Assembly: GCA_012036375.1 (NCBI GenBank)
Contig: JAAUOI010000025.1
Location: 1 to 16,776, forward strand
From: Allobrachymonas sp.
GTDB taxonomy: Bacteria > Pseudomonadota > Gammaproteobacteria > Burkholderiales > Burkholderiaceae_C
Length of the DNA: 16,776 bases
Direction of reading: 5' to 3'
The notes under the pieces were generated by a model that did no database searches, was not told the DNA's origin, and worked only from the letters and a program-made list of their open reading frames with translations. Shown here piece by piece: positions 8,743 through 16,039 of the stretch; positions within the stretch are counted from its first letter, which is position 1; every line of letters begins with the position of its first letter. Made by a program: the position numbers and the translations under genes.

Positions 8743-9315
8743 GTGATCACCCTCATCGGTCTCCCCGGTTCTGGTAAATCTACGGTGGGTCGGCAGCTTG
8801 CGCGCAGGTTGTCGGCCCATTTTGTTGATTCTGACCAGTTGATTGAGCAGCGGCTTGGCTGTTCGATTCGGGAATATTTTGAGCGTGAAGGTGAGGATGC
8901 TTTTCGTGATGTGGAGCAGGCGGTGTTGCACGATGCGGTGACTGAGGCCGTGCATAGCGTTGGCCAGCAGGTTGTGCTTTCTACGGGGGGCGGCTCTGTA
9001 CTCAGGCTTGCTAATCGGCAGCTTTTGAAGCAATACGCCAAAGTGGTGTATTTGCGGGCGACTCCTGAGGATTTGTATCGGCGGCTTAAGCATGACCGCA
9101 ATCGCCCTTTATTGCAAACGGGTGATCCGTTGCAACGCTTGCGGGATTTGTATGCGCAGCGCAATCCTTTGTATCAGGAGACGGCGCATTTTCAGATGGA
9201 AACGGGGCGTCCGAGTGTGGCGATGCTGGTGAATATGATCGTGATGCAACTGGAGATGGCGGGAGGAAATTTGCCGATGCCAAACGCCAGTGGACCAATC
9301 ACGGTGGATCAATAA
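8743..9315 (+). CDS. aroK: Shikimate kinase
   Basis: Phosphorylates shikimate to shikimate 3-phosphate with ATP in the chorismate pathway (cytoplasm). The 190-residue product has Walker A GLPGSGKS (6-13), the shikimate-binding FVDSD (28-31 region), IREYFEREGEDAFRDVE (the substrate-binding helix), GGG at 82-84 and the LID RNRPLL near 119-124. The start is GTG at 8743, 10 bp after pilQ. No clear Shine-Dalgarno is visible, so translation may depend on pilQ readthrough. pilQ-aroK linkage is typical, but aroB, usually next, is absent: the strand flips to slt one base after the aroK stop. The gene is intact. Confidence 0.95.
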   Translation: MITLIGLPGSGKSTVGRQLARRLSAHFVDSDQLIEQRLGCSIREYFEREGEDAFRDVEQAVLHDAVTEAVHSVGQQVVLSTGGGSVLRLANRQLLKQYAKVVYLRATPEDLYRRLKHDRNRPLLQTGDPLQRLRDLYAQRNPLYQETAHFQMETGRPSVAMLVNMIVMQLEMAGGNLPMPNASGPITVDQ

Positions 9316-9316
9316 A

Positions 9317-11358
9317 TTAGGGCAAATCTCTGTTGGCTGCTGGCGCTGAGCCATCGCGTGGGCCGATGCGCCCCATGCGGGCTTTGAGACTTTTGGCTTC
9401 ACCGTCGATGACCAGACCGTAGAGCGTTGCATTGGCGGCGACTTTTTTGACGTAGTCGCGCGTTTCGGCAAAGGGTATGTTTTCTGCCCAAGCCGCGCCT
9501 TCTAGGAAAACGCCGTTGCGCCAAGCGCGGGGGCGGCCAGGGCCAGCGTTGTAGGCGGCGGCGGCCAAGAGGCCTGAGCCTTGAAAATCGTCGAGCACGA
9601 GTTTGAGATAGGCTGTGCCGATGGCGATGTTGGTGTCGCGGTCGTTGAGTTGGTCGATGGTGAAATTGTTCAGACCAATTCGCTTCGCTGTCCATCGCGC
9701 GGTAGCGGGCATGACTTGCATCAAGCCGGATGCGCCCACATGGGAGCGGGCATCCATGATGAAACGCGATTCTTGGCGAATGAGGCCATACACATACGCG
9801 GGATCGAGGTTGATCTCGCGGCTGCGTTTGACCACCGATTCGCGAAATGGCATGGGGAAGCGCTGTTCGGCAGAGAAGGCTTCTTTGGTGCGCTCGCTGG
9901 TGTTGATGCAGCGATCCCAGACTTCTCGTTGGCAGGCAAAGTCAGCGGCGGCTAGCAATTCGCGGTCTGTCATACCGCCGCGTGTGTGTAAATTGGTGGT
10001 GTAGTTCCATTCGCGCACGCCGTCGGAGCGTAGGCCGAGCGCGATGGCATAGAGCGCACGATTGAGCCCAGGGTTTAAGCGAGCTGCTTCTTTTCTGTCG
10101 CACTCAGCGCAGCAGGTGCGACGGGTAGAAGCAGTTTTCGGCCTAATTCTTCAGTAGCCAAGATTTCATAGAAACCGCGTGGCGAGGCAATCGTTTCAAG
10201 CAGGGTTTGGGCTTCTTGCAGCTCGGGGCGCAGGCTGAGGGTGGGTGTGCTGCCGGCAGGGGCGGTATTGATTTGTTCGGCTTGGCCCTTGACGCTTTCT
10301 TTGAGCGCACGGGCTCGCCAATAGGCCCAAATGGCTTCTTTGCGTGTTTCGTCGCTCATGGCTTGAGTGGCAGCGAGCACCACGGGCCAGCCTTGCATAG
10401 CGGTGGTTGCGCGCAGAGCGGCGCGGGCTTTCCAGCCGAGCAGATCGTCGCTCAAATGTTCGTTACGCGCGTTGGCGAAGTAGCCTTGCGCAAGATCTGA
10501 GAGTTTGAGGTTGGCTTGCTTTGCGATGACTGCCCAGCCCCAGCTGCGCTGCTCGGTGCTGAGCAAGGTCGACCATTTAGTCTCCATCAGATTGGCCGCG
10601 CCTTCGGTGTCGGTTGAGGCGAGTTTGATGATCGCCAACAAGGCCAGTTCGCGGTTGGCGGCGGTTTGGCCGCCGGCGCGGCTGAGGTAGCGCGTGGGTG
10701 AGGCGTTGAGTTCGCCCACGGCTGGCGCGGACTCTGGCGAGACGATGATCACGGCAGCGCTGGCTGCGCGGGGACGATTGGCTTCGATGGCGATGCGCGC
10801 TTTGCGCCAGATGTCTTGAGCGCCCAATAACTTGGCATCAAAGAGTGCATCGGCGGCAAGGGTGCAGCCGTCTTCTGCATCGCGCAGGCTATGCCAGTTT
10901 TTGCGCACTTCTTCGGCTGCGGCAGCGCCAGATGATGCGCTGCGCAAGCGCTCGATATGCAAGGCATAGCAGCGAACTTGGCGGTCGTCGTGCATGCGGT
11001 ATTTGGCGTATTCAGTGGAGAATTGTGCCCAGTCGCGCCGTTGCCCCAGCAGTTGCAGCCAATCGTTGCGCAAGCGGTCTTCTTGATAGGTGCCAACGAT
11101 GCTTTGCATTGCTGCTTGAATTTGCGCAGAGCTGGCTTCATCGAGCCGCGCTTTTATTTCCCAATACACGCCCCAAGGCTCTAGCGCATGGCCACGCACT
11201 TGCGGCAGCAGCGCGGTGAGCCGATTTTTGTCGCCACGCTTGAAGGCGTTGCTCATCTCCACCATAGCATCGTCCCCGCGCTGGCTCTGGGCTTGCGCGG
11301 GAGTGTGTGTGAGGAGCATGCTAAAACATGCCAGAATGAATGTCTTGAAAAACTGCAT
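9317..11358 (-). CDS. slt: Soluble lytic murein transglycosylase (frameshifted as given)
   Basis: A periplasmic enzyme that cleaves the MurNAc-GlcNAc bond of peptidoglycan with 1,6-anhydro ring formation. The N-terminus is a signal peptide (MQFFKTFILACF..., cleavage near AQA), followed by a long alpha-helical superhelical U/L-domain. The C-terminal SLT domain shows YGLIRQESRF (catalytic Glu in QES), SHVGASGLMQVMPATARW and AAYNAGPGR. As given, a TAA (10075-10077) stops the frame after ATEKKQLA, and the SLT half continues in another frame from GLNRALYAIALG. Restoring one base at 10077-10078 gives L-A-L-N-P-G-L-N and a 680-aa protein. The ATG at 11356-11358 is chosen because it begins the signal peptide. 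The gene is divergent from the cyclo-ligase by 9 bp and convergent with aroK by 1 bp. Confidence 0.92.
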
Positions 11359-11367
11359 GCCGATATT

Positions 11368-12111
11368 ATGAACGCAGAGAAAAAAAGTGAGCGCCAAAAG
11401 CTTTTGGAGGTGCGCCTGAATTTGCCGGATCGCTTGGAGCGAGCGGCAGATTTGCAGCGGGCGCTGCGCGCCTTTTTGGTAGGGCGGGACGATGTGGTGA
11501 TTGGCGCGTATTGGCCGATCAAGGGTGAGTTTGACGCACTGCCTGCGCTGTATCGCTGGCAGGAAGATGCGGTTTTGAATGCACAGCCCGAGCGGCAGGT
11601 TGCAGAACCGCTAGAGCCTCGATTTTTAGAGCAAAATGAGCCTGTAGCCAGCATAAAACCTGCGCGGAGTGCTACTGAATTCATAGCTAATTTGATGGGA
11701 AATCATCCTCTACCGAACTCGCACACCGCCTTGCCCGGCGGCCCCTTGATCTCTCGGCGCAGGATCGGTCTGCCGGTGGTAGATCGGGTTCACAAAACCT
11801 TGCAATTTCATGCCTGGTGGCCGGGTTGTCCGATGCAAGAGGATGCCTACAACATTCCGAAACCCAAAGACACTGATGTCGTGGTGCCAACGCTGTTGCT
11901 TGTGCCATGCCTAGGCTTTGGGCCGCGTGGCTATCGGCTGGGCTATGGGGGTGGGTTTTATGACCGCACCCTTGCGCAACTTCAGCCTAAGCCGTTCACG
12001 GTTGGATTAGGGTTTGCCAATGCTTATGTTCACAGCTTTCAGCCCGAACCTCACGACATAGCACTTGATGCGATATTGACCGATCACGGGCAGATGTGGC
12101 CGGCGGAATAA
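11368..12111 (+). CDS. ygfA: 5-formyltetrahydrofolate cyclo-ligase with a repeat-encoded insertion
   Basis: ATP-dependent conversion of 5-formyl-THF to 5,10-methenyl-THF in the cytoplasm (one-carbon metabolism). Motifs are IGAYWPIKGEFD (~45-56), IGLPVVD (~133-139), HAWWPGCPMQEDAYNIPKPKDT (~148-169), VPTLLLVPCLGFGPRGYRLGYGGGFYDR (~173-200) and the C-terminal HDIALDAILTD. The 247 aa exceed the usual ~190-200. The excess sits at about residues 70-130, between RWQED and the GLPVVD strand, and part of it (residues ~85-107) is encoded by a dispersed repeat (11621-11687). The start ATG at 11368 is only 9 bp from the divergent slt start; no good ribosome-binding site is visible. Catalytic motifs are intact, so the enzyme is probably active. 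Confidence 0.92.
   Translation: MNAEKKSERQKLLEVRLNLPDRLERAADLQRALRAFLVGRDDVVIGAYWPIKGEFDALPALYRWQEDAVLNAQPERQVAEPLEPRFLEQNEPVASIKPARSATEFIANLMGNHPLPNSHTALPGGPLISRRRIGLPVVDRVHKTLQFHAWWPGCPMQEDAYNIPKPKDTDVVVPTLLLVPCLGFGPRGYRLGYGGGFYDRTLAQLQPKPFTVGLGFANAYVHSFQPEPHDIALDAILTDHGQMWPAE
11621..11687 (+). repeat. Dispersed ~67-bp repeat, copy A (inside the cyclo-ligase gene)
   Basis: Runs from GATTTTTAGAG to TAGC. The 43-bp core (11645-11687) matches copy B at 33/43 positions and copy C at 34/43 by hand alignment; the strongest block is AGCCAGCAT-n-AAA-n-CTGCG-n-GGAGTGCTAC. The 3' end, GCTACTGAATTCATAGC, is an imperfect palindrome. It is translated in frame as part of the protein, in the same frame as copy B in sseA. 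It resembles short palindromic repeats I recall from Comamonadaceae, not verified here. Confidence 0.75.
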
Positions 12112-12121
12112 GTGCGTCTTA

Positions 12122-12299
12122 AACCGAGATTGTTCATGAGGCGGCGCTTAGCGCCTGCGTGGGCTCTCGCGGCTGCTTTTCGGACATTTTCGCCCTCATT
12201 TTCTCAGCCGTAGCACCGCTACGACTTTCAAAATGTGGTCAAAACTGCCTCGAAAAACCCGCTCGCGATAATCCCACGCCCTCATGGACAATCTCGGTT
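12122..12299. repeat. 178-bp imperfect inverted repeat (MITE-like or bidirectional terminator)
   Basis: The outer 20-bp arms, 12122-12141 and 12280-12299, match at 19/20 (AACCGAGATTG... and its complement). Next inward, GCGTGGG (12157-12163) pairs with CCCACGC (12273-12279), then weaker pairing continues to an exact central hairpin, CGTAGC-ACC-GCTACG. The left arm has an extra small hairpin, GGCGC-TTA-GCGCC (12143-12155), with no right-arm counterpart. No coding frame fits. It occupies almost the whole gap between the convergent cyclo-ligase and rnhA genes, and its right end overlaps the rnhA stop codon (12298-12300). It could be a non-autonomous mobile repeat, a transcription terminator for both genes, or both. 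No clear target-site duplication is seen. Confidence 0.7.
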
Positions 12300-12731
12300 A
12301 GATCGGCACGCCGCGATTGGCCAGCGCATCGGCTCGCTCGTTGCCTGGGTCACCTGCGTGGCCTTTGACCCAGCGCCAATCAATGTCATGCCCTCCCGTT
12401 TGAACGAGATGATCCAGCGCTTGCCATAGATCGACGTTTTTCACCGGCTGTTTGCTGGCCGTTTTCCAGCCCTTAGCCTTCCAGCCGGGTAACCATTCGG
12501 TGATGCCTTGCAGTACGTATTTGCTGTCTAAATGCAATTGCACTTTGCAGGGGCGCTTGAGCGCTTTGAGCGCTTCGATCACGGCGGTCATTTCCATGCG
12601 GTTATTGGTGGTCTCGCGTTCGCCGCCGAAGAGTTCTTTTCAACTGTGCCGGATTTGAGGAGCACGCCCCAGCCGCCCGGGCCCGGATTGCCTTTGCAGG
12701 CACCGTCGGTGTAGATGGTGATGGTGTTCAT
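12298..12731 (-). CDS. rnhA: Ribonuclease HI (frameshifted as given)
   Basis: Cleaves the RNA strand of RNA-DNA hybrids, removing primers and R-loops. The N-terminus is ITIYTDGACKGNPGPGGWG (catalytic Asp9). After the frame break it continues GGERETTNNRMEMTAVIEAL (catalytic Glu), LDSKYVLQGI (catalytic Asp) and VKGHAGDPGNERADALAN (His and the last Asp). As written the frame breaks at the TTTT run 12637-12640 (AAAA on the coding strand). One extra A joins GTVEK to ELFGG and gives 144 aa, normal for the family. The ATG is at 12729-12731, 20 bp after sseA. The stop codon is formed by the end of the large inverted repeat. All four catalytic acidic positions are present once joined. Confidence 0.92.
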
Positions 12732-12751
12732 TCAGTGGTTCACTTTGCGCT

Positions 12752-13639
12752 TTAGCCTTGCGCAACGGGCAAGCCAGGTGTGTTGCACCACTGGCTCCAA
12801 CTGCCTGCAAAAAGCGAGCTGGGCGGATAACCGGCAATTTTCATCGCCAACACATTGGGCACAGCGCTCACGCCGCTACCGCAGTGGTGAATGACCTTGG
12901 AGGCGTCGCGGCCAGCCAGCAGCGCATCAAACTCTGCTCTGAGCAGTGCGGGGCTTTTGAAGAAGCCTTGCTCATTGAGATTGAGGTTGAACGGCCGATT
13001 GAGCGCCCCCGGAATGTGGCCAGCCACAGGATCAATCGGCTCCATCTCGCCGCGAAAGCGTGCGGGGGCACGTGCATCGATGATAGTGTGGGTTTGCAAA
13101 TGCGCTGCTGTTGCTACTGTATCAATAGCACTCAGCGCATATTTTATGCCGGCTAGGGGGTAATTTGGCTTGAAAAAATCAGTTTGCGGACGTTGCAGAC
13201 CACTCTCCATTGCGCCGCCAGCGGCAGCCCATGCCTGCAAGCCGCCATCCAGTACCGCGACTTTCTCATGGCCCATCCATTGCAGCATCCACCAGGCGCG
13301 GCCACAGTAATTACAGCCATTGCGGTCATACACGATCACTTGAGTCTCGGGCGTGATGCCACAAGCGCCCACCCAAGCGGCAAACTTCTGGCGTGAAGGA
13401 AGCGGATGCCTCCCGCCGCAAGCTTTGTCAGTCGCATCGGTTTTATCGCTCAAATCGATGTCGAGATCAATCAACACCGCACCAGGAATATGCTCTTGTT
13501 CAAACGCGGCACGTGCAGCGGGCGGGTTCATCAAGTCGCCGCTGCAATCCCAGATCACGAGATTTTTTAAGCCATTTGGGCTGTCAGCCAGCATCAAATC
13601 TGCGAGGAGTGCTACGGAAATGAGAGTGGAGTAGGCCAT
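12752..13639 (-). CDS. sseA: 3-mercaptopyruvate sulfurtransferase (two rhodanese domains)
   Basis: Transfers sulfur from 3-mercaptopyruvate to a thiol or cyanide acceptor; cytoplasmic. The 295-aa protein has an inactive N-terminal rhodanese domain (IPGAVLIDLDIDLSD, YDRNGCNYCGRAWWMLQWMGH) and an active C-terminal domain (IIDARAPARFRGEMEPID, HIPGALNRPF, HHCGSGVSAV with Cys253). CGSGVS/T is the loop associated with mercaptopyruvate rather than thiosulfate specificity. Two copies of a dispersed repeat lie inside the gene: copy C covers residues ~5-26 (opposite orientation) and copy B residues ~154-176, the linker between domains. Both keep the frame open, and the catalytic parts are untouched. 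The gene is 15 bp downstream of the EamA transporter gene and 20 bp upstream of rnhA, so it is probably in one operon. Confidence 0.94.
   Translation of the reverse strand: MAYSTLISVALLADLMLADSPNGLKNLVIWDCSGDLMNPPAARAAFEQEHIPGAVLIDLDIDLSDKTDATDKACGGRHPLPSRQKFAAWVGACGITPETQVIVYDRNGCNYCGRAWWMLQWMGHEKVAVLDGGLQAWAAAGGAMESGLQRPQTDFFKPNYPLAGIKYALSAIDTVATAAHLQTHTIIDARAPARFRGEMEPIDPVAGHIPGALNRPFNLNLNEQGFFKSPALLRAEFDALLAGRDASKVIHHCGSGVSAVPNVLAMKIAGYPPSSLFAGSWSQWCNTPGLPVAQG
13113..13180 (-). repeat. Dispersed ~67-bp repeat, copy B (middle of sseA)
   Basis: On the minus strand it begins GATTTTTTCAAGCC and ends GTAGC; the core TAGCCGGCATAAAA...GAGTGCTATTGA aligns with copy A at 33/43 without gaps. It encodes about residues 154-176 of SseA, in the linker between the rhodanese domains. 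It is in the same orientation and reading frame as copy A has in the cyclo-ligase gene (shared residues P-x-A-x-I-K-x-A-x-S-A). Confidence 0.72.
13561..13627 (+). repeat. Dispersed ~67-bp repeat, copy C (5' end of sseA)
   Basis: On the plus strand it begins GATTTTTTAAGCC, nearly identical to the start of copy B. It continues AGCCAGCATCAAATCTGCG and GGAGTGCTACGGAA, matching copy A at 30/34 in that block and 34/43 over the core. It lies antisense to sseA, 12 bp inside the start codon, and encodes about residues 5-26. Confidence 0.68.
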
Positions 13640-13654
13640 GGTGACTTCTTGCAG

Positions 13655-14545
13655 TTAATGTTCTTCAGGGGGCGTTTGCGGCAAGGCGCGGTTGCGCAAA
13701 TACGTGGCGGCAATACCGCTCACAATAATCACAATCATGCCAGCCCATGCGATCAAGGGCAGTTGGTCTGCAAACACGATCATGCCCAAGAGCGCGGCAA
13801 ACACAATGCCGCTGTACTGCAAATTCGCCACCAGCATGGTCGCGCCACTGGCATACGCTCGCGTCATCATCAATTGCCCGAGCGAGGCCAAAATACCGAT
13901 CGGCAAAATCCACAGCGCATGCTCCAAATTCCAAGCTGAAAAGCCAGTGAATACCGTGCCGACGAAACCAATCACGGCTGCAATCGCCGCAAAATAAAAC
14001 ACCACGCGCAGCTCGGGCTCACCAGCTCGCGACAGCGCCGCCACTTGCAAATACGCCAGCGCAGCCGTCATGCCGCTGAACAGGCCAATCACGCCCGGCC
14101 AGAGTTGATTGGCCTCAAATGCAGGCCGCAACACCATCACCACACCGCCAAAACCCGCCAGCACAGTGGCCAGCAGGGCATGCGGTTGATCGCCTTTGCC
14201 ATAGAGCAGTGCACCGCCCACGACGAAAGCGCCAATCCACACGCTGCTCATGTAGTTCAGCGTCATGGCAGTGGCCACTGGCAAGTAGGCCAACGAGTAA
14301 AACCAAGCCAGTAGCGAAACAGCGCCCACAATCCCGCGCCACAGATGCATACCCACGCGCTCAGTGCGCAAGCTCACGCCAGCAATGCGCGCCCACACCA
14401 GTGTGATGACGATGCTCACCAAGCAGCGGTAGGTCACCAATTCCATCGCGCTGTAATGCGCGGAGGCAAACTTCACGCACACGCCCATCAGTGCAAACAT
14501 CAAGGCAGCGGCCATGACCCAGAGTGGTTGGTGGCGAGAAATCAT
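13655..14545 (-). CDS. EamA/DMT-superfamily membrane transporter
   Basis: A 296-residue integral inner-membrane protein with about ten hydrophobic segments arranged as two EamA repeats. Typical features are the N-terminal AAALMFALMGVCVKFAS, VTYRCLVSIVITL, WRGIVGAVSLLAWFYSLAYLPVATAMTLNY at the end of the first repeat, and ATMLVANLQYSGIVFAALLG near the C-terminus. Such proteins are drug/metabolite exporters; the substrate cannot be told from sequence. The start is ATG at 14543-14545 (MISRHQPLW); an upstream alternative start (to 14596) would add 17 non-family residues. It lies 15 bp upstream of sseA, probably cotranscribed. The gene is intact. Confidence 0.9.
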   Translation of the reverse strand: MISRHQPLWVMAAALMFALMGVCVKFASAHYSAMELVTYRCLVSIVITLVWARIAGVSLRTERVGMHLWRGIVGAVSLLAWFYSLAYLPVATAMTLNYMSSVWIGAFVVGGALLYGKGDQPHALLATVLAGFGGVVMVLRPAFEANQLWPGVIGLFSGMTAALAYLQVAALSRAGEPELRVVFYFAAIAAVIGFVGTVFTGFSAWNLEHALWILPIGILASLGQLMMTRAYASGATMLVANLQYSGIVFAALLGMIVFADQLPLIAWAGMIVIIVSGIAATYLRNRALPQTPPEEH

Positions 14546-14641
14546 TCGATATTTATAGTGAAAATGGCATTTTCCCGGCGTATTTGCTGCGCACAATGCT
14601 CTTGAAATTATAGCGACTGGAATGCAGCTTGCGCTGCTGCT
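14546..14641. promoter_or_regulatory. Possible promoter region of the eamA-sseA-rnhA operon
   Basis: A 96-bp gap between the ABC ATPase stop and the transporter start, both on the minus strand. On the minus strand there is an exact TATAAT (14607-14612) but no convincing -35 at 16-18 bp; a second TATAAA-like stretch lies just before the start codon. A promoter here is plausible because the upstream genes are unrelated. Confidence 0.35.
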
Positions 14642-16039
14642 TCAAAGTGCCACATGCCGATGGCTGCATGCTTGTGCCAAATCCGCATCATGGCTGACCA
14701 GCAGCAGTGCGCATTCATGCGCAGCCGCTGTGTTCATGAGCAGCTTCATGGTGTCGTGTTGCGTGATCACATCCAGGCGAGAGGTGGGCTCGTCGGCGAA
14801 GATGAAGGCGGGCTCTAGCAAGAGCAGGCGAAGCAAGGCGATGCGTTGGAGTTCGCCGCCGGAGACTTCGCTGGGTAATCGATCGAGGAGTTCGGGCTTT
14901 AAGCCAAGCTCTTGCATCAGCGGCTCAATGCGCGACATATTCAGGCTATGTAGGCCAGACAAGTCATTGAGCGCATCGCGCAGCTTGCGCTGCGGCGCGA
15001 AGGCGGCGGGTGGGTCTTGGTAGAGTTTTTGGAACTTGTGGGGGGGCAAGGGCGCTTTTTCCACGCGACCTGAATCCGCTTTCACGAGGCCGAGCAGGAT
15101 GTTGCCCAGCGTGGTTTTACCGCAGCCGCTTGCGCCGCTGATCGAGAGCGCCTCGCCGCGCTGCCAACTCAGGTCGATGCCTTGGAACAAGCGTCGCTCG
15201 CCGTGAGCTTTTGGACAACTGCTGCGCGGCAATCACCAAGCTTGGTGAAGTGTCGCCTAAGGGCTGCACCAAGCTGGCCCAATTGGCCGGCTGCGCGGCG
15301 AGCAGGGCTTGGGTGTAGGCATGCTGTGGGTGCGCGAGCACGTCTTGCGCCAAGCCGCTTTCCACCACGCGTCCTGCTTGCATCACCAGCACTTGCCCGC
15401 CGAGTAAGCGGGCGAGCTCAAGATCGTGCGTGATGGTGAGCAGGGCTTGGCCAGCGCTGTGCAAGTCGAGAAGCAGTTGTGCCACCGAATCGCGTGCGCT
15501 CGGGTCTAGCCCTTTGGTGGGCTCATCAGCGAGCACAATGCGAGCGCCTGTCATAGCGCTGGCGGCTACGCCCACGCGCTGCGCCATGCCGCCAGAGATT
15601 TGGTGCAGCCACTGCTGCGCGGCATGGCCGACGCCAAGCTGGGTCATGCGCTCTAGCGCTTGGGTGTGTGCCTGGCCCCAGCTCGCGCCTTGCGCATAAT
15701 GCGCGGCCTCGCTGACCTGCGTGTGCATGCGCATGAGGGACTTAGGGCTGTCCACGGCTCTTGGGGGAGCATGGTGATGACTTTTCCCCACAGCGGCTGC
15801 GTTCTGCTGCGCTCGCCATTCGTAGCATGGCCTGCAATCGTGATGCTGCCTTGCGCGCGGAGTGCCTCAGGTAGCGTCCCCATCATGGCTTGCGCGAGGA
15901 TGGATTTGCCCGCGCCCGATTCGCCGACGATGGTCAGGCGCTCGCCGGCATGCAGCGTGAGTTGTGCACCTTCGAGCAGGCGCGAGCCGTCCTGCAAGAC
16001 TATCGCGAGGTCTTTTACTGCAAGGAGTGCTTCAGACAT
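14642..16039 (-). CDS. Fused two-domain ABC transporter ATPase, dipeptide/nickel type (two frameshifts as given)
   Basis: A cytoplasmic ATPase energising peptide/nickel-type (Dpp/Opp/Nik) uptake, with both nucleotide-binding domains in one chain. Domain 1 has Walker A GESGAGKS (39-46), PQEPWTALSP (Q-loop), signature ISGGMAQRVGVA and Walker B RIVLADEPTKGLD. Domain 2 has Walker A GASGCGKTT, signature VSGGELQRIAL, Walker B AFIFADEPTSRLD and switch LLLVSHD. As written the frame breaks at GGG 15737-15739 (one base short; repair gives ALSPLMRMHTQVSEAAHYA) and at TTTT 15209-15212 (one base too many; repair gives QQLSKAHGERRLFQGIDL). The repaired length is 465 aa. The second domain is short and ends soon after the switch region, without the C-terminal oligopeptide-type extension. 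The ATG at 16039 overlaps the permease stop. Substrate is undetermined. Confidence 0.85.

Noticed and set aside
8743..8750. Perfect palindrome GTGATCAC at the aroK start
   Set aside because: Eight bases is within chance expectation over this length, and it is part of the coding sequence.
14601..14640. A fourth copy of the dispersed repeat next to the EamA gene
   Set aside because: TTGAAATTATAGC and GCTTGCGCT are reminiscent of the family, but no continuous alignment with copies A-C could be made.
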